From the NCBI RefSeq assembly GCF_030690345.1, contig NZ_JAUYGV010000006.1:434001-498000 (forward strand): a stretch of DNA of 64,000 bases. Reading direction: 5' to 3'. Under the pieces are notes generated by a model. The model saw only the letters and a list, made by a program, of their open reading frames with translations. It had not been told where the DNA came from and did no database searches. Within the stretch, counting starts at the first letter, position 1; the number at the start of each line of letters is the position of its first letter. Origin of the DNA: Rheinheimera sp. (GTDB lineage: Bacteria > Pseudomonadota > Gammaproteobacteria > Enterobacterales > Alteromonadaceae). Both the position numbers and the translations under genes were made by a program. Of the stretch, positions 22,203-31,766 are shown one piece after another.

Positions 22203-22332
22203 ACAGACTTCAGAATATATCACTTCACGCAACGAAAAACAGCAACTAGTATTAGCTCATTAAAGCAGACAGCCAGTGCTGCTTATGCTCACCAACAGGT
22301 TAGAGCGGTTACAACGAATTTAGAGAAGTATC

Positions 22333-23814
22333 ATGACAAACTATTTTAATACGCTGAATTTACGTCAGCAGTTAGGCCAGTTGGCGCAGTGCCGCTTTAT
22401 GGATAAGGCTGAATTCGCCAACGGTTGTGAGCTGTTAAAAGGTTGGAATATCGTTATTGTTGGCTGTGGTGCCCAAGGCTTAAACCAGGGCCTGAACATG
22501 CGTGACTCCGGGTTAAATATCAGCTACGCGCTGCGTGCAGAAGCGATTGCCGAAAAACGCGCGTCGTTTCAAAAAGCCAGCAGTAACAGTTTTACGGTTG
22601 GTACCTATGAAGAGTTAATTCCGACGGCAGATTTAGTATTAAATCTGACGCCTGATAAACAGCATAGCAGTGTGGTTGATGCTGTTATGCCGCTGATGAA
22701 GCAGGGCGCTACCCTGGCTTACTCACACGGTTTTAATATTGTTGAAGAAGGGAAGCAAATCCGGCCTGACATCACGGTAGTGATGGTGGCACCTAAGTGC
22801 CCGGGTACCGAAGTACGTGAAGAATATAAAAGAGGATTTGGGGTACCGACATTGATCGCGGTACACCCGGAAAATGATCCCAAAGGACAAGGCTTAGACA
22901 TTGCCAAAGCATATGCATCGGCAACGGGGGGAGATAGGGCTGGTGTGCTGCAGTCGTCTTTCGTGGCGGAGGTAAAATCCGACCTGATGGGCGAGCAAAC
23001 TATCCTGTGTGGCATGTTACAAACCGGCGCCATTTTAGCATTTGATAAAATGGTCGCCGATGGAGTGGAGCCAGGTTATGCCGCCAAACTAATCCAGTAC
23101 GGCTGGGAAACCGTGACCGAAGCGTTAAAACATGGTGGTATCACCAATATGATGGACCGCTTGAGTAATCCGGCGAAAATCAAAGCTTTTGACTTGGCTG
23201 AACAGTTGAAAACCACACTGCGGCCTTTGTTTGAAAAGCATATGGACGATATTATCAGTGGCGAGTTTTCCCGCACCATGATGACAGACTGGGCGAACGA
23301 CGATAAAAATTTGCTGACCTGGCGTGAGCAAACCCGCAGCAGTGGCTTTGAGCAAGCACCGGTGTCGGACGAGAAAATTGCTGAACAAGATTATTTTGAC
23401 CGCGGTTTATTGTTAGTTGCCATGGTTAAAGCCGGCGTAGAGTTGGCATTTGAAACCATGGTCGATGCCGGCATAGTAGCGGAGTCAGCATACTACGAGT
23501 CGCTACATGAGACGCCGTTAATCGCCAATACCATAGCGCGTAAACGCTTGTATGAAATGAATGTGGTGATATCAGATACCGCTGAATACGGTAACTATCT
23601 GTTTGCCCATGCGGCGGTGCCATTACTGAAAGATATGGTTAATAGCTTAAGTAGTGAGTACATCGGTAAAGGCATCAGCGGCAGTAATGGCGTGGATAAC
23701 CTGAAACTGATAGCGGTGAACGAGGCTATCCGCCAGCATCCGGTAGAGACGGTAGGTAAAAAATTACGTGGTTATATGACAGCGATGAAACGCATAGTGG
23801 AGTCAAATCAGTAA
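22333..23814 (+). CDS. ilvC: Ketol-acid reductoisomerase (class II, long form)
   Basis: 493 aa [25 protein letters not shown]. Confidence 0.98.
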   Translation: MTNYFNTLNLRQQLGQLAQCRFMDKAEFANGCELLKGWNIVIVGCGAQGLNQGLNMRDSGLNISYALRAEAIAEKRASFQKASSNSFTVGTYEELIPTADLVLNLTPDKQHSSVVDAVMPLMKQGATLAYSHGFNIVEEGKQIRPDITVVMVAPKCPGTEVREEYKRGFGVPTLIAVHPENDPKGQGLDIAKAYASATGGDRAGVLQSSFVAEVKSDLMGEQTILCGMLQTGAILAFDKMVADGVEPGYAAKLIQYGWETVTEALKHGGITNMMDRLSNPAKIKAFDLAEQLKTTLRPLFEKHMDDIISGEFSRTMMTDWANDDKNLLTWREQTRSSGFEQAPVSDEKIAEQDYFDRGLLLVAMVKAGVELAFETMVDAGIVAESAYYESLHETPLIANTIARKRLYEMNVVISDTAEYGNYLFAHAAVPLLKDMVNSLSSEYIGKGISGSNGVDNLKLIAVNEAIRQHPVETVGKKLRGYMTAMKRIVESNQ

Positions 23815-23908
23815 CCGGAAGAATGACGTGGTTAAAGGTGTACGGCAAGCCAAAAGCGGCTGTGCTACCTGACCAATAATGATGTTATACGTGGACCTTG
23901 GTTGTTTT

Positions 23909-23933
23909 GCCCTGCTATGCAGGGCTTTTTTTT
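23909..23933 (+). terminator. Intrinsic terminator after ilvC
   Basis: GCCCTGC-TAT-GCAGGGC-T8. Confidence 0.9.
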
Positions 23934-23972
23934 CGCGTTAAGCTAAGGTTTCTGAAACAGGAGCATGGCAAG

Positions 23973-24404
23973 ATGAAAACGATAGCCCTGGTTGCACATG
24001 ACGGCAAGAAACAGGCTCTACTGCAATGGGTGGCGGCGCATAAAGCGTTCTTTGCTGATAAGCAGTTGGTAGCAACCGGTACTACCGGTAAGTTAGTTGC
24101 AGCTGCGCTACAGCAGGATGTAGTGTGTCTGGCCAGTGGCCCTTTGGGTGGCGATCAACAAATTGGCGCTATGATAGCTGAGCAAAAAATTGACTGGCTG
24201 GTGTTTTTTTGGGATCCGCTGTCATCGCAGCCGCATGACCCGGATGTAAAAGCATTGATCCGTTTAGCGGTGGTGTGGAATATACCGGTGGCGTGTAATC
24301 AGGCTACAGCAGACTTTATTATCCATTCCAGTCTGTATCAGCAGGATTATCAGCGTGAAGTGCCGGATTTTTCGGTGTACCAAAAGCGGCTGGACAAACA
24401 GTAA
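23973..24404 (+). CDS. mgsA: Methylglyoxal synthase
   Basis: MKTIALVAHDGKKQALLQWV...FFWDPLSSQPHDPDVKAL; start moved downstream of the ilvC terminator. Confidence 0.95.
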   Translation: MKTIALVAHDGKKQALLQWVAAHKAFFADKQLVATGTTGKLVAAALQQDVVCLASGPLGGDQQIGAMIAEQKIDWLVFFWDPLSSQPHDPDVKALIRLAVVWNIPVACNQATADFIIHSSLYQQDYQREVPDFSVYQKRLDKQ

Positions 24405-24493
24405 CGCTCTGGTAGCTGTACCAGGTTGCCCGTGCTAAGTGAAGATAATGAATGAAGATTAACTTACAGCGGTTGTTGCGGTATGGAGGAAGA

Positions 24494-24521
24494 AGGTAGG
24501 CCGCATACTGCGCGGCCACCT
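24494..24521 (-). terminator. 3' terminal hairpin of the CsrB-like RNA
   Basis: RNA strand AGGU-GGCCGC-GCAGUAU-GCGGCC-U-ACCU followed by pyrimidine-rich CUUCUUCC; poor U tract. Confidence 0.6.
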
Positions 24522-24821
24522 AAGGTCCTGTTTCGTCATCCTGTCGATACTGTCCTTAGCATATCATCCCTGGCTCCGTCCCGGAGTGTTCCTGAGGCAT
24601 CCTGCCTGATCCTGTCATCCTTAAACATTATCATCCTGATAATGTGCTCTCATCCTGAGAGTGTCCTGTATCTTCCGTGCAATTCTCAGCGCCTGTGAAG
24701 AATCTGAAAAAAGGCCTGCTCGTCCTGAGCGTGTCCTGTTATTCATCCTTGTGCTATCCTAGCCAGACACTGCGTCCTGCAGTTACACCCTGTCATCCTG
24801 TCAGGGGGTCGATCCGTTGAC
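24494..24821 (-). ncRNA. csrB: CsrB/CsrC-type CsrA-sequestering sRNA
   Basis: Minus strand carries 16 AGGA motifs (about 20 GGA) in about 325 nt. Eight perfect hairpins present a GGA-type motif in the loop, e.g. ACAUUAUC-AGGAU-GAUAAUGU, CUCUC-AGGAU-GAGAG, AGGC-AGGAU-GCCU, GCUC-AGGAC-GAGC. Flanked by promoter-like and terminator-like elements. Confidence 0.92.
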
Positions 24822-24825
24822 GAGT

Positions 24826-24854
24826 TAAGTATGAACTCTGCAGCGCGATTTAAG
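24826..24854 (-). promoter_or_regulatory. Candidate sigma-70 core promoter of csrB-like RNA
   Basis: Minus strand CTTAAA - 17 bp - TACTTA; predicted start near 24819. Confidence 0.4.
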
Positions 24855-24925
24855 CATGGCTTTTGAGAAAAAAGCACAGTGTAATATTATTGTAAAACAT
24901 GATAACTATGCCATTTAACGATATT

Positions 24926-24938
24926 TATCATTAACTTA
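24926..24938. promoter_or_regulatory. IHF-like site between operator and csrB promoter
   Basis: TATCATTAACTTA, one mismatch to WATCAANNNNTTR. Confidence 0.3.
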
Positions 24939-24992
24939 TAAGTGTTTCTTGTTGTGAGTTTCCGGGGTAAATAGCGTTTAAGCTCACTCATT

Positions 24993-25010
24993 TGTGAGAT
25001 ATATCTCACA
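24993..25010. promoter_or_regulatory. UvrY/GacA-type upstream activating palindrome
   Basis: TGTGAGATATATCTCACA, perfect 18-bp inverted repeat, similar to the csrB/rsm GacA-box TGTAAG/TGTGAG-N6-CTTACA/CTCACA. Confidence 0.75.
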
Positions 25011-25079
25011 ACAAAGCCTGCCGTTAGGGTGCGATATGTCGCAGCCGGGCTGAAAACCTGTGGTTACAAAAGGAATATT

Positions 25080-26003
25080 ATGGCCAGAGAGCAACTGGGT
25101 GTTTGTGCTGAAGCGAATTTACATGGCAGTTATTTACTATTTAATGCATTAGAGGGGCATGAACGGGTGCTGCGGCACAAGCTGGCCCGTTTGCCGCAAT
25201 TATTTGACCGGCTTGCTGAACATTTTTCTGAAGCAATGCTCACAGGGGTGGTCGCTATTGGCAGTAGTTTTTGGGATCTGCTGTATCCTGATGCCAGGCC
25301 GGCCGGCCTTACTGCTTTTCCGGATTTGAGCACTGAAGATATCGATTTGGCGCCGGTGCCTTTGGATATACTGATCCAAATTCGTTCAGACCGGTTAGAC
25401 GTCAACATCATTGCCAGCCTGCAGGTACAGCAGATGTTGCAAGGTCATGTTGAATTACAAGACCAGTTACAGGGTTTCCGTTATCTGGATGGCCGGAACC
25501 TGAGCGGCTTTGTTGATGCACCTTATAATCCAAAAGGCCGTGCCAAGCGGCAGGCGGCTTTGGTGGATGCGGCGCAGCAACCGGTATTTGCCGCCGGCAG
25601 CTATGTCTATCTGCAACGTTTGGCTTTTGATGCTGTAGCCTGGCAACAACTGGCTGTGTCTGAGCAGGAAGAAATCATGGGCTACGACAAAGTCAGTGGC
25701 AAAAGATTAGCCGGCGCGATGCTGTTGCCTGACAGTCATATTACATTGATGCTGCCGGATCCGGACAGCTCATCGCGGGTACTGCAACAGAATATGCCGT
25801 TTTGTCTGCTACCACAGCAGGGGCTGATACAGCTGAGTTTCGCCGCAGATACGGCTGCGTTGCAGCAGCAACTAACGAACAGGCTTGGTCTGGCAACACA
25901 GGGGAGGGGCTACGATCTGTTGTTAAACTACTGCCGCATTGAGCTGAGTGCGGCTTTCTTTGCACCTTCAATCAGCTTTTTGGAGTTGTCTGCCAAAGTA
26001 TAA
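25080..26003 (+). CDS. DyP-type (YfeX-like) peroxidase, divergent active-site motifs
   Basis: GFVDAPYNPKG (cf. GFVDGTENP), DSHITLM (heme His region), MPFC...GLIQLSFAAD; start moved to MAREQLGV with AGGA upstream. Confidence 0.8.
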   Translation: MAREQLGVCAEANLHGSYLLFNALEGHERVLRHKLARLPQLFDRLAEHFSEAMLTGVVAIGSSFWDLLYPDARPAGLTAFPDLSTEDIDLAPVPLDILIQIRSDRLDVNIIASLQVQQMLQGHVELQDQLQGFRYLDGRNLSGFVDAPYNPKGRAKRQAALVDAAQQPVFAAGSYVYLQRLAFDAVAWQQLAVSEQEEIMGYDKVSGKRLAGAMLLPDSHITLMLPDPDSSSRVLQQNMPFCLLPQQGLIQLSFAADTAALQQQLTNRLGLATQGRGYDLLLNYCRIELSAAFFAPSISFLELSAKV

Positions 26004-26016
26004 CGCGCTCTTCCGG

Positions 26017-26484
26017 TTATACTTTTTCGAACAGTTCGGTGACTTTCCTCAGTGTGAAGTCGATGTTTTTCACACTCTTTGGCGCAATAAAGATAGTGTC
26101 GTCACCGGCAATAGTGCCGAGCACGCCTTCAGCTTTGCCTACGGAATCCAACAAACGGGCAATTAACTGGGCAGCACCCGGGCTGGTACGGATAATAATC
26201 ATCACATCATTGTGTTCTATATCCAGCACCAGCTGACGCAGCGGACTTTTGGTGGTAGGTACACCCAATTCTGGTGGTAAGGTATACACCATCTCTTGTT
26301 TGGCATTGCGGGTGCGTACGGCGCCATATTTGCTCAACATGCGGGACACTTTTGACTGGCTGATATTATCAAAGCCATCATTTTTAAGTGCTTCAACAAT
26401 TTCGCCCTGAGAACCAAAGCTTTCAGTTTTCAACAGCGCCTTAAACGCCTGGATCAGTGCTTCTTGTTTCGCTTGCTTAGTCAT
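26017..26484 (-). CDS. argR: Arginine repressor
   Basis: ArgR N-terminal w[21 protein letters not shown] and C-terminal [11 protein letters not shown]. Confidence 0.97.
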   Translation of the reverse strand: MTKQAKQEALIQAFKALLKTESFGSQGEIVEALKNDGFDNISQSKVSRMLSKYGAVRTRNAKQEMVYTLPPELGVPTTKSPLRQLVLDIEHNDVMIIIRTSPGAAQLIARLLDSVGKAEGVLGTIAGDDTIFIAPKSVKNIDFTLRKVTELFEKV

Positions 26485-26671
26485 ACCACGCTCTTACCTG
26501 TTGTTTATTGCTGCTATCTTAGCAAAGTTCGTTGTCCGGTACACTTTGTGAAGTAAAGTACACTAAAATTCGCTAAAATGCTTAGACTTTAGGCTTAAGC
26601 TATTTGTATTTTCAACGCGGTTTCAGTATTGTTGGCGCGTTTTCATTCAACCGTTATCAAGGGAGATAATT

Positions 26672-27610
26672 ATGAAAGTTGCCGTATTAGGTGCCGCCGG
26701 TGGTATTGGCCAGGCATTATCGTTATTGCTGAAATTAGACTTACCAGCAGGCACAGATTTAGCGTTATATGATTTGGCGCCGGTAACACCGGGTGTTGCG
26801 GTTGATTTAAGCCATATCCCTACTGCTGTTAAAGTAACAGGTTACGGTAAAGAAGACTTACACACTGCACTCTCTGGTGCAGACATTGTGATGATCCCTG
26901 CCGGTATGCCACGCAAGCCTGGCATGGACCGTTCAGATTTATTCAACATTAATGCCGGTGTGGTAAAAACCTTAGCTGAAGCTATTGTGCAACAGTGCCC
27001 GAAAGCGTTGGTGGGTATTATCACTAACCCGGTAAATACCACTGTGGCTATTGCTGCTGATGTATTCAAAAAGGCCGGTACTTATGATCCGCGTCGTTTG
27101 TTCGGTGTAACTACGCTGGATGTGATTCGTGCAGAAACCTTCGTTGGTGAATTAAAAGGTAAAAACCCGACTGAAATCACAGTACCTGTTATCGGTGGCC
27201 ACAGCGGTACTACTATTCTGCCGTTATTGTCACAAGTTACCGGTGTAAGTTTCTCTGATGATGAAGTGGCATCTTTGACACACCGTATTCAGAATGCCGG
27301 TACCGAAGTGGTTGAAGCCAAAGCCGGTGGTGGGTCTGCAACATTGTCTATGGGCCAGGCTGCTGCGCGTTTCTGTATTTCCTTAATTAAGGGTTTGCAG
27401 GGCGAGAAAGTAACTGAATATGCCTATGTCGAAGGTAACGGCGAATATGCCCGCTTCTTCGCTCAGCCAATTACACTGGGTAAAAATGGCGTAGAGGCAT
27501 TACTGCCAATCGGTACTTTAAGTGCTTATGAGCAAAAAGCCATGAATGATATGCTCGGCACGTTAAAAGCCGATATCACCTTAGGCGAAGAGTTTGTAAA
27601 GAATAACTAA
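26672..27610 (+). CDS. mdh: Malate dehydrogenase
   Basis: [35 protein letters not shown]. Confidence 0.98.
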   Translation: MKVAVLGAAGGIGQALSLLLKLDLPAGTDLALYDLAPVTPGVAVDLSHIPTAVKVTGYGKEDLHTALSGADIVMIPAGMPRKPGMDRSDLFNINAGVVKTLAEAIVQQCPKALVGIITNPVNTTVAIAADVFKKAGTYDPRRLFGVTTLDVIRAETFVGELKGKNPTEITVPVIGGHSGTTILPLLSQVTGVSFSDDEVASLTHRIQNAGTEVVEAKAGGGSATLSMGQAAARFCISLIKGLQGEKVTEYAYVEGNGEYARFFAQPITLGKNGVEALLPIGTLSAYEQKAMNDMLGTLKADITLGEEFVKNN

Positions 27611-27616
27611 GTTGTT

Positions 27617-27658
27617 CTGCAAATAAAAAAGGCGCTAAGGCGCCTTTTTTATTTGCAG
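27617..27658. terminator. Bidirectional intrinsic terminator between mdh and ispB
   Basis: Perfect 19-bp arms CTGCAAATAAAAAAGGCGC / GCGCCTTTTTTATTTGCAG with 4-nt loop. Confidence 0.95.
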
Positions 27659-27669
27659 CCGGAAAAACT

Positions 27670-28650
27670 TTAGTGGCTGCGCGATACTGCAATATCGGCC
27701 AGCGCCAGTAATGCTTGTTTGTAGTCTGATTCGGGAACGGCGGCAAGAGCCTGTCGGGCTTTTTCTGCTTCGGCCTCTGCCAATTGCCGGGTATAGCTAA
27801 AGGCGTTGGTTTCATGCAATGCAGCCATAATAGCGTCAAGCTGCGCCATGCCATTGCCTTCTTCTATCGCTTCACGGATCAGTGCTTGTTGCGCAGCAGT
27901 GCCGTGTTTCAGCGCATGAATTAATGGCAGTGTGGGTTTACCCTCAGCCAGATCATCGCCAATATTTTTGCCCAGCTCAGTGGCATCAGCCTGATAATCC
28001 AGTACATCGTCGATCAGCTGAAAAGCAGTGCCTAAATGCATACCGTACAGCTTCATGCTGTTCACTACAGCTTCAGGTTGCTGCGCAATAATAGCGGCTA
28101 ATTGAGTTGCGGCTTCGAACAATTTGGCGGTTTTACAGTAAATCACCTGCATATAGCTTTGTTCGGTGGTGTCAGCGTCATTGACGTTCATCAACTGTAA
28201 TACTTCGCCTTCGGCGATAATATTAGTGGCGTCAGCCAGAATATGCATAATGCGCATGTCGTTCAGCGATACCATCATCTGGAATGAGCGGCTGTATAAA
28301 AAGTCGCCTACCAATACACTGGCTTGGTTGCCAAACACTGCATTGGCCGTTTGTTTACCGCGGCGCAGTGTTGATTCATCAACCACATCATCGTGTAACA
28401 GCGTTGAGGTGTGAATAAACTCTATAATAGCGGCAACGGTAACATGAGCATTGCCCTGATAACCTAATGCCCTGGCGGCCAACACCGCCAACAGAGGGCG
28501 TAAACGTTTGCCGCCACTGTTAACTATGTAGATACCCAATTGATTAATCAGGGCCACGTCAGAGTTTAGCTGCGAAAAAATATGCTGATTAACAGCGGCC
28601 ATATCCTCAGAGGATAGCTGCTGGATCTGTTCGAGCGTCATGAAAAACAA
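27670..28650 (-). CDS. ispB: Octaprenyl diphosphate synthase
   Basis: Polyprenyl synthase motifs DDVVDES, DDVLDY; divergent to rplU. Confidence 0.95.
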   Translation of the reverse strand: MFFMTLEQIQQLSSEDMAAVNQHIFSQLNSDVALINQLGIYIVNSGGKRLRPLLAVLAARALGYQGNAHVTVAAIIEFIHTSTLLHDDVVDESTLRRGKQTANAVFGNQASVLVGDFLYSRSFQMMVSLNDMRIMHILADATNIIAEGEVLQLMNVNDADTTEQSYMQVIYCKTAKLFEAATQLAAIIAQQPEAVVNSMKLYGMHLGTAFQLIDDVLDYQADATELGKNIGDDLAEGKPTLPLIHALKHGTAAQQALIREAIEEGNGMAQLDAIMAALHETNAFSYTRQLAEAEAEKARQALAAVPESDYKQALLALADIAVSRSH

Positions 28651-28806
28651 CTGCTTAAACCTTAGAATGGCGATAATTCTACACTATCGGCGAGGCAGTC
28701 CCAAAGCAAAACCGGATCCTTTTATGGCATCAATGATCTTTTTTATATTACTACTTGCGGGGGTAGGGGAAATTGCGTACAATTCGCGCCCTGTGAATTG
28801 AATTAA

Positions 28807-28834
28807 CACGCCCCTTAAAACAAGCGATGGCGTG
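28807..28834 (+). promoter_or_regulatory. Hairpin in rplU leader
   Basis: CACGCC ... GGCGTG stem just upstream of rplU. Confidence 0.4.
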
Positions 28835-28852
28835 CTTTGTACGGAGTTAACT

Positions 28853-29161
28853 ATGTACGCGGTTTTCCAAAGTGGTGGCAAACAGCACCGTGTGACGGAA
28901 GGTCAAACTCTACGTCTAGAAAAACTAGACTTAGAAACCGGCGCAACAATCGAATTTACACCGTTGATGGTCGCTAATGGCGAAGATATCAGTATCGGTG
29001 CACCTTTAGTTGAAGGTGGTAAAGTAGTAGCGGAAGTGGTCACTCATGGCCGTGGCGATAAGCTTAAAATCGTTAAATTCCGTCGTCGTAAGCATTCACG
29101 TAAACAGATGGGCCACCGCCAGTGGTTCACTGAAGTGAAAATTACCAGCATCAGCGCGTAA
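28853..29161 (+). CDS. rplU: 50S ribosomal protein L21
   Basis: [18 protein letters not shown]. Confidence 0.99.
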   Translation: MYAVFQSGGKQHRVTEGQTLRLEKLDLETGATIEFTPLMVANGEDISIGAPLVEGGKVVAEVVTHGRGDKLKIVKFRRRKHSRKQMGHRQWFTEVKITSISA

Positions 29162-29176
29162 CAGGAGTATCGACAC

Positions 29177-29434
29177 ATGGCAAGTAAGAAAGGTGTAGGT
29201 AGCACTCGTAACGGTCGCGATTCAGAAGCTAAACGCTTAGGTGTTAAGCGCTTTGGTGGCGAGTCAGTTTTAGCTGGTAGCATCATCGTGCGTCAGCGTG
29301 GTACTAAATTCCACCCTGGCACCAACGTTGGTATCGGTAAAGACCATACTTTATTCGCTTTAACTGAAGGTAAAGTGAAATTTGAAGTTAAAGGTGAGCA
29401 CAATCGTAGTTTTGTGAGCATCGTCAGCGAATAA
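29177..29434 (+). CDS. rpmA: 50S ribosomal protein L27
   Basis: [28 protein letters not shown]. Confidence 0.99.
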   Translation: MASKKGVGSTRNGRDSEAKRLGVKRFGGESVLAGSIIVRQRGTKFHPGTNVGIGKDHTLFALTEGKVKFEVKGEHNRSFVSIVSE

Positions 29435-29452
29435 GCTGTAAAACTTTAAACA

Positions 29453-29477
29453 AACCCCGCCTTGTGCGGGGTTTTTT
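29453..29477 (+). terminator. Intrinsic terminator after rpmA
   Basis: AACCCCGC-CTTGT-GCGGGGTT-TTTT. Confidence 0.9.
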
Positions 29478-29538
29478 ATTAAACATTCTGCCTGATACAA
29501 CCTAACAGGCATTTTGTGCACAGCGTGCAACAAGCTAA

Positions 29539-30759
<1,221 letters not shown>

Positions 30760-30768
30760 GGTACGTTA

Positions 30769-31266
30769 ATGATTATATCTATGGTGGCAGCTATGGCTGC
30801 CAACAGAGTAATAGGCAAAGATAACCGTATGCCGTGGCATTTGCCCGCCGACTTAAAGCATTTTAAACAAGTTACCTTAGGTAAGCCGGTAATTATGGGG
30901 CGTAAGACTTTTCAGTCTATCGGTCGTGTGTTACCGGGCCGGCGTAATATTGTGATCAGCCGCAGTCCTCCGGCTGATGCGCAAGGCGCTGAGTGGGTTA
31001 CGGGATTAGAGCAAGCGTTGAACTTGCTGCAAGGTCAGGCGGAAGTTATGGTTATTGGTGGTGCGCAAATTTATCAGCAATGTTTGCCGCTGGCACAGCG
31101 CTTGTATCTAACCGAGATAGCGCTGGAGACGGAAGGGGATACTTGTTTTCCTGACTACCAGCCGTTCGGCCCCTGGCGCCTGGTTGATGAGTCAAACCAT
31201 AACGCAGATTCAGTAAATCCATACGCCTGTCGCTTTGTAACATTGGAGCGTCAAAGTACGATTTAG
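30769..31266 (+). CDS. folA: Dihydrofolate reductase
   Basis: MAANRVIGKDNRMPWHLPADLKHFK. Confidence 0.97.
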   Translation: MIISMVAAMAANRVIGKDNRMPWHLPADLKHFKQVTLGKPVIMGRKTFQSIGRVLPGRRNIVISRSPPADAQGAEWVTGLEQALNLLQGQAEVMVIGGAQIYQQCLPLAQRLYLTEIALETEGDTCFPDYQPFGPWRLVDESNHNADSVNPYACRFVTLERQSTI

Positions 31267-31333
31267 GCCATATTTGCACCTGTCAGCACATGTTGTTAAG
31301 ATGATTCAGGTTATATACAGCGAGGAGTAGTAA

Positions 31334-31708
31334 ATGAGATTATTGCCAACTTTGTTTTGTACGGCAGCAGTGACGTTGTCATTACTGGTAGCGCCTGCTG
31401 CGGTAGCCGATGATCAGTTAGCTGCTTCTATGTGTGACTACGTAGCCGCGGACGATAAGAACCGCTTGCGTAAGGTATTAAGTGACTATCGCCTGCGCTT
31501 ACGTAACATCTATGATGGTGTGATATGTAACGGCCAGAGCTTGATCCGGCATTCTTTTACCAGCAATGCGGCAGATGTCGGTGAGTTTATTGCTAAGCAG
31601 CTACCAGGCTCAGCTATTGCCGACTCCGGTGATATTGCCTGGGCTGAAGCGAACGGCTTTGCGGCATCACCGCTATTGGCCGTGTTGAAAGAGCGGGCCG
31701 GAAGTTAA
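31334..31708 (+). CDS. DUF3718-like secreted protein
   Basis: Signal peptide; DDKNRLRKVLSDYRLRLRNIYDGVICNGQSLIRHS. Confidence 0.75.
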   Translation: MRLLPTLFCTAAVTLSLLVAPAAVADDQLAASMCDYVAADDKNRLRKVLSDYRLRLRNIYDGVICNGQSLIRHSFTSNAADVGEFIAKQLPGSAIADSGDIAWAEANGFAASPLLAVLKERAGS

Positions 31709-31718
31709 AACTTCATTA

Positions 31719-31754
31719 AATAAAAAAACCGCCTGAGGGCGGTTTTTTTTATTG
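31719..31754. terminator. Bidirectional intrinsic terminator
   Basis: AATAAAAAAACCGCC-TGAG-GGCGGTTTTTTTTATT between convergent genes. Confidence 0.92.
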
Positions 31755-31766
31755 CTGTTGCTCTGC

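Noticed and set aside
23898-23972. Upstream in-frame extension of mgsA in the ORF track
   Set aside because: It would translate through the ilvC terminator hairpin (23909-23933); MKTIALVAHD at 23973 is the natural start.
24483-24698. 71-aa plus-strand ORF in the mgsA-peroxidase spacer
   Set aside because: Its composition is explained by the TCCTG complement of the minus-strand CsrB-like hairpins; no convincing protein signal.
24521-24806. Possible CRISPR or simple tandem repeat from recurring TCATCCTG
   Set aside because: Spacing is irregular, units are only 5-8 nt, and each unit is embedded in a different hairpin stem, fitting a CsrA-sponge RNA instead.
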